DNA from: Larus michahellis
Lineage: Eukaryota; Chordata; Aves; Charadriiformes; Laridae
DNA: 64,000 nt
Direction of reading: 5' to 3'
Assembly (NCBI RefSeq): GCF_964199755.1
Contig: NC_133898.1
Location: forward strand, 29,887,985-29,951,984
Positions 1 through 8,450 of this stretch are shown piece by piece (position 1 is the stretch's first letter; each line of letters starts with the position of its first letter). The notes under the pieces were generated by a model. That model saw only the letters and a list, made by a program, of their open reading frames with translations. It was not told where the DNA came from and did no database searches. The position numbers and the translations under genes are program-made.

Positions 1-2510
1 CTCTTTGGTTGCTACAAGAGTCTTTGCCCTTAACTCTTGAGCTCAGTTCATTTTGGTCCCAATTTTCCTTTCACTTCCCCATGTGACCTTACAGACTCCA
101 GTTCAGCTGCACTTCATTTGCACTAATGAACAGAGAGTTGGGCTTTGAGTCCAAGTTCTCAAAGACCTTTGGCCCAACATCCATTTACACTTATGTGATA
201 AGACACCTAAATATCTTGCAAAGTAGGAGGGGTAAGCATTCTCTCATGGCTATCCTTCCTTCTACTATGGCATGGATTATTTTAGACTTTACATGTATGC
301 CTTATTCTCACTGCAATTTGTGAGGCCACGTTTCCATTGATGTAAGCATTAAACCAGTGGCAGGGTTACAGCAGACCCTAATTATATTACAGTTTAATAG
401 GGAAACAGATTATGTCAAGTGGGAAGTCAGCAACATATTTTTGGAGCACATCTCAAAGTTCACACGGTGAACTGGAAACTTCCTTTTACTGGAATATTTA
501 TAGTTTGTTTGTTTTAAACTGGAAATATCCTTTCTGTGAGTGTCTCCTGAGAGCTATTTGGGACAAAGACAGTGTGCAGAGCATCAACCACAGCCATCAG
601 CTGAAAGAGATCTGGATCCTACTCCTTTTCAAACTCTCCTGTGATGGATTAGGATGGCAGCTTTAGAGTGGACAAGCTGCAGTAACCTCAAGCAATGCAA
701 ATCTCAAACTCTTTTAGAGAAAACCCTTGCCCTGGGCTACAAACACCATGGCACCCAGATCCCCTGTGTGCCACAGTCAGAAACCTTTGTGTTCCTATGC
801 ACCTCAAAGTTTCATTTCTGCATAAGTGCTTGTCTGCTGCCCAAGTAGGCTATTCCCAGTGGGTTCCTGATACTAAATCTTCCCCTAGGTCCTCTAAGGT
901 ATATGTTTTCTGATCATGCCTATCCTATGCAGCAGGAGTGAGCGCCTGCACAGGGTAGTCATGCCTTTCTTTCAAAGACTGGGTGTCTTTTAGGGCACTT
1001 GCTTCAAAGAAGGGAGAACAAGGATCAATTTCTGCTCTAAAAAAATGCTTGCATAAAATCTTCGAGCAGCCCTGGGAGCGAGGACCAGAAACAGAGTCTT
1101 CTCCCGAGTAACAGCTGTCCTCTATCTATTTTCTTCATGGCCTCGGCAAGGAGCATGGAACGTGCTCCTCTCCCCATCTATAGTCAGATCAAAAGAAATA
1201 TGAGATTAAACATCATTAGGCAGTCAGTGGAACTGAACCTGGCTCCTACATATCCCTACTGAATCCTCAAAGGAAGCAGCGCTGCCTCATCCTTCCACCA
1301 GCATTTGCAAGAAAAGAGCAATGCCTTGCTAAACTGAAAATAAGAGACCAAAGCACAGGCAGAGATCTCAGGTTTGTGCACCTCAAGAGGACAGAGGTGC
1401 CTCCCTACAGCCCGGGGGGCAAGCGGTCCCCCATCTCCCGCTGGGGAGTCTGAGACACTGCCTGCACACCTTGGTGGCTGATTTGGGAGCTACTTCAAGA
1501 AGTCTTCCACATGAGGATCAAGATACGTAAGACAGGGGACCTAGAAGTCAGGTATTTCTGTGACTAGAATTTGGGTGGCTGAGGTTTTATGGGAACTCTG
1601 TTGGCTCCTGAGCCTCTTCAATAAGCTTACATTTTACAGTAAGGACAGCAATTATTAACGAGGTGTGAGAAACCGCTTTGTTTTCTCTTGCGATGATCCA
1701 AGTGCACCACCACCAGGGACAACTCTCTTTTAGAAAGCCGTGGGGAAATGTTTAAAAGGAGAAAGTCTCAACACCTCCATAACCATCTAATTAGAACATG
1801 TAGTGGGACAGAACTATCATGTGAAAATGTCACTGATTGATTTAGCAAAGTTCAGTACACCTTGTAAACAAAAAGTATATTTCCATCCCAATGTAAAATA
1901 CTGGTTTGAATTTTTCTGGAAATATCAAACTCATGTTGATAGAAAAATGAAATAAACACATTAAAAAAAATAATTCATCTCTTCTTTGAAACATGCCACC
2001 TTATTCTAAAATAACCATATTCAGCCCCGCTGATACTCAAGATATTAAACTATTTCTTTCTCTTTCCTACTAGAAAATGAAGCCACTCAGGCAAGTAACC
2101 ACAGCATTGGAGTGCTTCATTTTGTTAAGTTTGATATAAACTTGTTTTATAAGATACTTTGCCTATCAAATGACAGGAGGTCCTTTAACATAAACACCAC
2201 TGCAATTTTATTACATGAATGAGGTTGGTTTTTTACTCTAAACAAGTGTAGGAATTTGCAAATCCTGACCTTTAAACACTTTCATGCATGCTTAATTTTA
2301 ATTGTGCACGTAATCTCAGTGAGTCTGGTACTACTCATATGTTTAAATTTAAGCACATACATAGGTGTTAGCAGGACTGGGCTTTGATATAGCACAAAAT
2401 CTAATGTCTAGTTTTTCAGTGTTAAAATTAGTACCCTGTTAAATTCAGTTTTCTAAGAGAAGTCGTATGAAACAAATTATAAAAAATAATCCATATCTAA
2501 CAAATATTTT

Positions 2511-2580
2511 AACTGATATATATATATAAGGATAGATAATATTTCTAAATATATATATAATTTGATATATAATATTTCTA
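2511..2580. repeat. AT-rich low-complexity / TA microsatellite
   Basis: Two short (TA)n runs lie within an AT-only patch, with the word AATATTTCTAAA repeated in near copies. This is simple sequence with no sign of function. Confidence 0.7.
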
Positions 2581-5500
2581 AAAAGTACTGAGAGTCATAT
2601 GGGGGACCTGACACATAACCTTGTGGAATAAACCCTTAGAGAGACGGCTACTGAGGGAGGAAAAATCTGGAAAACTTTTCCAGCCCACAGACAGGAAAAA
2701 GCCATGTCACCCCACGCTGGAGCCGTCTGTCTCTCCTCACACTAACTCAGCCCTTCTCAGCCCGCAAGCACGTGCTGGGGAGCCATCGCCGTCCCAAACA
2801 GCAATATTTGCCATTCATCCAAGAGTTTCCCTGAGTATTTCCTAATAGAGCTCATGTTCCTGGCAGGTCTGCTCGCCTTTGCCGTGATGGTGGTCTGACA
2901 TTAACATCCATGCTCCCAAATCCCTTGGTAGCCGTGGAGGAGGTTGCTTGTGGTCTCCGGGCTGCCCTGTGGTGGGATACGGCAGCAGCCCGCGCTGCTC
3001 CACGCAGACCGAGGGAAGACAATGCCACCGGGGCTCATCCAGGTAAGAAATGGGATGAAATTATTTTCATTGCTGCTGGCATGGGTACGCACTCCCAATT
3101 CTGTTTTCTGCTGCTTATTCAGAGTAACATGTTATCGGTTATCACCAAGATAGCTATTCTTATTATAGAAACATTGGGCCTTGTTATAAGATATACGTAC
3201 TCTGAAAACTCAAAAAATTAGTATCAGCTAATTTTTCTCTAATTCAGAAAATAGGCTACATCTTGATGGCTCTGTTGACTTTTATTTGCTTTCCAAAATC
3301 ATAATTATTTTCTATACTGAGTAATTGTCTGTGAACATTTTGTTTGGGAGCTCAGCTTGAAAAACAAGCTAACAACAACAAAACCCAACCAACCAGTAAG
3401 GGCAAGCAGCACTCACAAGATTTTATCGGTTACTTCCAGCAAATGCCCCTCGGTGCCTATTTCACTCTGCTATTCTGAGTTAATTTGCAAAGCTTCGGCA
3501 AGGAACAAAGGTTAAATACTTGGAATTTGCACAGGTTGTATGTCAATGCAGAATGCTGAATAAATGTTACAAGTAAATGGTAGTTCTTCCAAGAAGGAAA
3601 AAGGAGGGGCACTGGGTGCAGCTGCCCTGAAAACCATTATAAGAAGAAAATTCCTCTGGAGCCAAGAGGGAAAGCAGGAGGTGGAAATGCAGAGCATCGC
3701 AGGGGTACTGCTTTCAAGACTGCTTCATTAGGGGACTCCAGGTAGGTGTGGAGCTGAGCAGAACTATTTTACAAACATCTCCTGTAATGTTTTACTGTAA
3801 GGAATAACACAATATACGCCTGTAGTACAGGAACCTGCTCTGGTAATACTGGAGTACATTTGAGCAACCTGAGCTGAGGGTTGAGCTTTGGTAGTTAGGG
3901 ATATTGGTAATTAAAAGCAGTGAAAATAGATGCAAACCCAGTGGCACAGCATGCTACGGAGGTGGATATTTGTAGTCACAAAACTACAGCCCTGGATGAG
4001 CTTATAGCAAATCAGATTAAATTTGAGATTGCTGAATTGTGCTGTGGGAATCTATTTCTGTTGATGGGGCTCGGATTGTTCTGCTTTTGTTTGGTTTGGG
4101 TTCTGCTGGGTCATTTTATCAACGTGTGTCAAATACGTTCATGCTGGTCATTGTAGTAGCAGTTGCCATTCCAAGCTATCTCCGCACAGCAGATGCATTG
4201 CATCTCCTAGTAAGTTAGAGGTGGGCAAGCCGAGGGAAACAGAACCAGTTTGTCCACCATTGTACCACATGAAAACCATAGCAGAGAAAACACAAAACCT
4301 CGAAGTCTTGACTCTCCTGGCAAATGGGGAATGTTCTCAACGCACGGTACTGTGGAAACCTTTCCTCCTCCGGCCCTCCCCTGCCACGAACAACTTTTTT
4401 ACCAGTTCTGGTCCTCATCCAGCTCTGAGAGTCAGTGACGATAATTTCAGCATGCCTTGTCTGGCCTCAGCAGATTTTCTCATGAATTAAAAAAACGGGG
4501 TGTGACGTGGAATTTTTTTCTGACTCCTATGAATACGTCTCCTGGAAAACATCCTTTGAACGGTTCTGCTATCGGCATGTATTTTCTGCATTTCACTCTC
4601 TTTCCCACTTGTATTATTCTGGTGTTTTACAGGAAAGTTTCTAACTTGTTATTTTCAGTTCTAGTACTCTAGGAAATTGTAGCTACTTTGTGTTAGTATT
4701 TCAAAATTAGACTTCTACCTTCACGGGCTAGTCCTGGGAGAAACTAAGCGTCCTCAGCTCTTACGAAACCAGTGATGTTCTGGGTGCTCAGCACATTACT
4801 GAATAAGGGCTCATCGGAAAGATATCCAGCCAAAGTTGACAAACTTCTGAATAAAAAGTGCCCCGGTTTCATTCAAAAGCTACTTGTAAACAAAAAAAAG
4901 TCCGAAAAAATTAACCTACTTCTCAAACTACTTAAAAAAGTCCTGAGAAGTCAGTAATTTCTAAAAAATTCGGGGAATACTTGAAACAAGTCATCACCAC
5001 TAAGATTTTATTTTAGTATTTTTTTTCTTATGGCTTATACATTTTGTAGTTACTTTTTCTGCTATTTCTTCAGAACATATTCATTGTAATTCTCTGTACT
5101 ATTATCACTCGCCTGCAGTTAGATATTTTTATTACGGAGACAAGATATCTCATCGTGGTAACAGCGCTCCATTTTACCCTATCCTTATCAGTTTTCTTCT
5201 TTTGTGTCATTCACACACACACAGAGTTCAAAATATTTGCGAGATGACCTCATATTTTTTTTGTTGTTGTTTCATTTTGATCTTGTTTTCCTGGCTGAGA
5301 GAATGTGTGTCACTTGTGTTTTGAAATGAACTCTGGTAAATACAGCCGCTTCTTGAAAAGATCACTGCTCTCATTTGAGCACGACTTTGCCATAAATATG
5401 CAAGTGGGAAGAAAACTATGAAGGCTTCTTGTGCGAACTACCCACGGGCTCAGTCTTCTCCCCGTTACGGCACAGTGCTGCTTCTGGATCCTTCCTCGCA

Positions 5501-5727
5501 GAGCACACGACCTACCTCACGGCCGTACATGACACTGAGTGCCAAAGAAGGATAATTGTATTATAAGACTTTTTAATTCCCCAACTTACTTCAGCTGTTA
5601 TCAGCAGCTGGTTACTTCAGCTAGCTGATATGCCTCGGTGTCTTGTAAACATTCGCTCTAGTATTGTGCATTACTCATAGTTGGAAAATCACTTTGACTC
5701 CTGTAACATAATTATGTTAATGTCAAA

Positions 5728-5880
5728 TGAGTCACAGGGAAACAGAAAACTTGTATCAGAGCTGCACCTTAGTGCCAGTTTCTGAATGCTCCCGTTGGCA
5801 CAGCAGAAGTAGGTTAGGGGATTTAGGGGGAAAAACAACTTTCATTTAATGAGTGATGTGAAATTATGATAATGACTCAT
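5728..5880. promoter_or_regulatory. Candidate distal element with paired AP-1 sites
   Basis: A TGAGTCA site (5728-5734) and an ATGACTCAT site (5872-5880) lie about 145 bp apart in AT-rich sequence that continues to about 6200 with homeodomain-type TTAATTAG words. Perfect TPA-response elements are bound by FOS/JUN-family dimers. The site match is seen directly. An enhancer role about 1.3 kb from the CpG island is inference, and single 7-mers of this kind also arise by chance. Confidence 0.25.
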
Positions 5881-7743
5881 AAGGAAGCTTGCGTGACAAT
5901 CAAATTCAGATTCACTGAAATATAAAATTGCTAAGAGAGTAACCTGTCTGATTATTTATAAGAGTAAGAATGAAAAATACTAAATTTTTAAAGAATGACT
6001 TTCCCGGGAAAACTGCACAAATATCTTTTGCACATAAACAGCTTTTGACATCTATTATTTAGTTCCAACGGCAGTAAGTGATTTATTTAAATTGACATCT
6101 TAATTAGATTACATTTCAGAGTCAATCATCTCCAATGTTTTATTAATTCTACCTCTTTCTTGGTTTAGTTAATGCAAGTGATCATTTAGGGAAAAAAAAC
6201 CCAACTCCCTTTTAGCTCACTTTTGGATCATAACGCAAAAAGCCGGAAGCTCTTCAGCAAGCTAAAAGTTCTTGTAACGTATCTTGTCCTAACTTGAAGC
6301 AGCTGAAGGGACAGTAAGGGCAGAATTCATTCCCGAGTTAAAAGACACGGGGGACACCCATCTGTGACACGCTGGCTCTCTCAGGGCTAAGCTGCAGCAT
6401 ATTCTTTTCTGTAATATACAGAGGCAAGTTACTCTGGTATTTGCCTACCAGGATTTTACATGCTCAAACATATATCAATATTTCCACATGCCAGCCTGAT
6501 GAATAAGATACACCATCTGAATGTAAATGGAACCTTTTCTCTTTTTTTCAGGTGGCTGAAACATCATTCTTGGAACACAAGGGTTTTAGTATTCCAACAG
6601 ATCCCACTCTGCTATTCAATAAGAAGGCTCAAAACTAAACAAAAAGGCAAAAGCCGAAATGAAAATCACGACCAGATAATTTAAAAGGAAAAAAAAATAA
6701 TCACTTAGGGCAATGTATAGAAAATCAGTGCTGGTAAGTAACTGCATTCACATTAATGTCCTATTTGAGAAGCTGAGGAGACAAGACTTACATTTCTCCG
6801 GGAGCTCCATCTCTCTGAGCATTTCCCCTTCGTCTGCCCACTGCTCACCTCACGCCTTTTACTGACTTTCTCCCCTAGAAACTCGGTTAATAAATTAAAT
6901 CTCACATGCCCCCTAAGAAACCAACTGCTGTTACTAAATCGAGTGGGAATATATAAGGTCATGCCATAGGTGACTAAGTGGACCCCACGTTTCCCTGCGA
7001 GCCATGATCTAAATACGATGCCACAGCATCATCCCGACCTCAGGCTGAGCGAGGGGCTCCCTGCGCCCCGCCCGCAGACGGAGGGACAGGGACAGGGACA
7101 GGGCCGGCGGCTGGCAGCCCTCGCCGGAGGGGCTTCATCGGTGGAAAGCCTTTACTGTGGTTTTTGGTGCTTCTGCGTTACGGTTGGAAACACACGGGGA
7201 ACACATGACGGGCTTCGTCCTCTGTAAATGAGCCGTGGCTGACGAGGGATGCGCACCCCTGCTTGGCCCCAGGGAGGCCGAGGGACGCTGCCGCCGGGCA
7301 CACCCGGCACCCCTCACCCCGCCGGGCCGGGGCTGCGCGGCACCCGCACACCGGGTAAGCGCCGGTGCCGCGACCCGCCGGACCCAGACCCCCACCAGCA
7401 TCCGAGGCCCCGTCCCCTGAACCCCCTAGGAGACACCGGACAAGTCCCCGCCGCTTCGGGCCTGACCCCCCGCCCCGGCGGGGGCACCTTCGCCGCCAGC
7501 CCCGGGGACGGCACCTGCCCCGCTCCCGCCGGAGCGCTGCGGGCAGGGCCCCGCGGCCCCCACGCCGGTGCGGCACCGGGGGCTGGGGAAGGGCTGGGCT
7601 CGGCGGCCCCATTCTGCGACCCCCCCCCCGCCCCACCGGCTGCCCCCGTCCGTCAGGGCCGCCGGGGGCGGGGCTGGGGGACGCTGCCCCTTTAAGGCAG
7701 CGAAGCCCCGCGCCGCATTCCAGCGCCCCCCGCGCGCACGGCG

Positions 7744-7773
7744 CGTCATCGTTCCGGGAAGCGGATGGCGTCA
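7744..7773. promoter_or_regulatory. Two CRE half-sites (CGTCA) 25 bp apart
   Basis: CGTCA occurs at 7744-7748 and 7769-7773 (TGACG on the minus strand). These are half-sites of the ATF/CREB element. They gain weight from the full or near-full CREs 100-240 bp away; alone they would mean little. Confidence 0.45.
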
Positions 7774-7827
7774 TCCCGTCCTCCCGCGGCGGTTGCCGGC
7801 GGAGGGGCGGAGACTTGAAACAAAGGA

Positions 7828-7837
7828 GTAAAAATAG
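7828..7837 (-). promoter_or_regulatory. Near-consensus MEF2 site
   Basis: GTAAAAATAG matches the MEF2 consensus YTA(A/T)4TAR except at one end position. It lies in a short AT-rich island inside GC-rich promoter DNA and about 110 bp from a perfect MEF2 match, which makes a pair plausible. Confidence 0.4.
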
Positions 7838-7870
7838 AAGAGGAGGGCGGGGCCGCGGACGCGTCGGCGG

Positions 7871-7878
7871 TGACGTCC
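7871..7878 (+). promoter_or_regulatory. CRE-like site TGACGTCC
   Basis: Seven of eight bases match the palindromic CRE TGACGTCA, and the TGACG core is intact. A related ACGT core follows at about 7890. It sits between the two MEF2-type sites. Confidence 0.5.
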
Positions 7879-7900
7879 TGGCCGGGCTAACGTCCCCCGG

Positions 7901-7920
7901 CGCCACGCCCCGCCACGCCC
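7901..7920. promoter_or_regulatory. Tandem CACCC/GC-box 10-mer
   Basis: CGCCACGCCC is repeated twice head to tail, followed by a third partial unit. It matches KLF/SP-type CACCC and GC-box binding preferences. If minus-strand transcription starts from the TATA at 7950-7957, this pair lies at or just after the start site. Confidence 0.5.
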
Positions 7921-7948
7921 CGCGCCGGCGCGTGCGCCCGCCCTCGGG

Positions 7949-7958
7949 TTATTTATAG
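7949..7958 (-). promoter_or_regulatory. Perfect MEF2 site that is also a minus-strand TATA box
   Basis: On the minus strand this reads CTATAAATAA, a full match to MEF2 YTA(A/T)4TAR that also contains TATAAATA, a full match to the TATA consensus TATAWAWR. On the plus strand it is not a TATA box. If used as TATA, it predicts a leftward start near 7925. If used as MEF2, it supports activity-dependent control of either strand. The CRE TTACGTCA lies 23 bp upstream in minus-strand terms. Confidence 0.55.
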
Positions 7959-7980
7959 ACACTCCCGCCGTTGGGCGAGG

Positions 7981-7988
7981 TGACGTAA
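7981..7988. promoter_or_regulatory. CRE variant TGACGTAA
   Basis: TGACGTAA (TTACGTCA on the minus strand) is a well-known functional variant of the cAMP response element bound by CREB/ATF proteins. Its close spacing to the TATA/MEF2 element gives the strongest promoter-like arrangement in the island. Confidence 0.6.
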
Positions 7989-8029
7989 TGCGGGCGCTGC
8001 CGCTGCGTCGTACGGGGCTGTGCGTGCCG

Positions 8030-8043
8030 CGTCATGTCACGTG
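8030..8043. promoter_or_regulatory. CRE half-site plus E-box GTCACGTG
   Basis: CGTCA at 8030-8034 is followed by GTCACGTG at 8036-8043, whose CACGTG core (8038-8043) is a canonical E-box of the USF/MYC/CLOCK/TFE type. The ATG of the candidate exon (8034-8036) lies between the two motifs, so if that ATG is used the E-box is just inside the coding sequence. Confidence 0.5.
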
Positions 8044-8112
8044 CGTGGCGGTGTTTACAGCGGGCGGCGGCCGTTGCCGCGCGACCGGGCGGGGCCGGGC
8101 CGGCGGGCCCAG
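8034..8112 (+). CDS. Candidate first coding exon, mitochondrial-presequence-like N-terminus
   Basis: From the ATG at 8034 the frame is open through a good splice donor (CCCAG, then GTGAGG at 8113), giving 26 codons plus one base. The peptide starts MSRAWRCLQR and continues with Ala, Arg and Gly and no acidic residue before the donor. That composition is what N-terminal mitochondrial targeting presequences look like. Against it: GC-rich DNA tends to encode Ala/Arg/Gly anyway, the 5' UTR would be short, no second exon in matching phase is identified, and the ATG context (GCGTCATGT) is weak because position -3 is a pyrimidine. It may equally be a 5' UTR exon or not an exon. No gene symbol can be given. 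Confidence 0.25.
8087..8107 (+). other. Potential G-quadruplex next to splice donor
   Basis: Four runs of at least three G (8087-8089, 8091-8094, 8097-8099, 8105-8107) with loops of 1 to 5 bases fit the G3+N1-7 quadruplex pattern. It ends five bases before the candidate donor at 8113, a position where RNA quadruplexes are known to affect splicing. Formation is not shown by sequence alone. Confidence 0.4.
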
Positions 8113-8450
8113 GTGAGGAGGCCGGGCCGGCCTGCCCGGGGGTAGTGGGGCCGCTGCCCACCCTGGCTGAAGGAAGGGAGGGAGAGAGGGCGGGAGGAGA
8201 GCCCCGGCCCGCTCTAGCCGCGGCCCGGCCCCGTCCGGTCTGGTCCAGCCCAGCCTTGACCGCCCCTCGGAGCGGGGAGCCGCCGCCGGGGCGCTGAGTG
8301 TTGCGGGTAGTCACGGCTTTGGGTCGTGGGGGACCAGCAGCGCTGGCGGGATTTATAGCTGTTAGAGGGAGGAGAGGCCGTCGGTCGCCTTTATTTGGCA
8401 TCGGCGAGGGAGCCCGCGGCGTTGTTTAACCCCCTTTTGCGGGGTGCTGT

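Larger units (their letters stand above)
1..7020. other. Non-coding stretch, no supported gene
   Basis: I see no coding region here. The open frames are short (at most about 100 codons), occur on both strands, and show no domain or consistent codon pattern. The visible structure is minor: an AT-rich low-complexity patch near 2510-2580, a short CA run near 5212-5222, a strong donor-like GTAAGAA at about 3041 after a locally GC-rich patch (2880-3040), and two AP-1-type sites near 5.7-5.9 kb listed separately. It lies on the minus-strand side of the CpG island, so it could be the first intron of a leftward gene or plain intergenic DNA; the sequence does not decide. Confidence 0.6.
7030..8450. 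promoter_or_regulatory. CpG island promoter (possibly bidirectional)
   Basis: This is the only strongly GC- and CpG-rich block in the window, standing out sharply from AT-rich flanks. The core at about 7740-8045 packs CRE/ATF sites, a MEF2/TATA element, a GTCACGTG E-box, GC boxes and CACCC-type boxes. No CCAAT box was seen. In vertebrates such islands mark the 5' ends of genes. CRE plus MEF2 plus GC boxes is typical of cAMP/calcium-responsive or immediate-early promoters. The minus strand carries a TATA box, and the plus strand a good splice donor at 8113, so transcription could run either way or both ways. The many long open frames in the island (up to 242 codons) reflect the scarcity of stop codons in GC-rich DNA and are not called as genes. 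I cannot name the gene. Confidence 0.9.

Noticed and set aside
7178-8401. Long open frames in the CpG island, both strands (up to 242 codons)
   Set aside because: GC-rich DNA has few stop codons. The peptides are Pro/Arg/Gly/Ala-rich and overlap on both strands in several frames, with no domain. Only the short segment ending at the 8113 donor is kept as a low-confidence exon.
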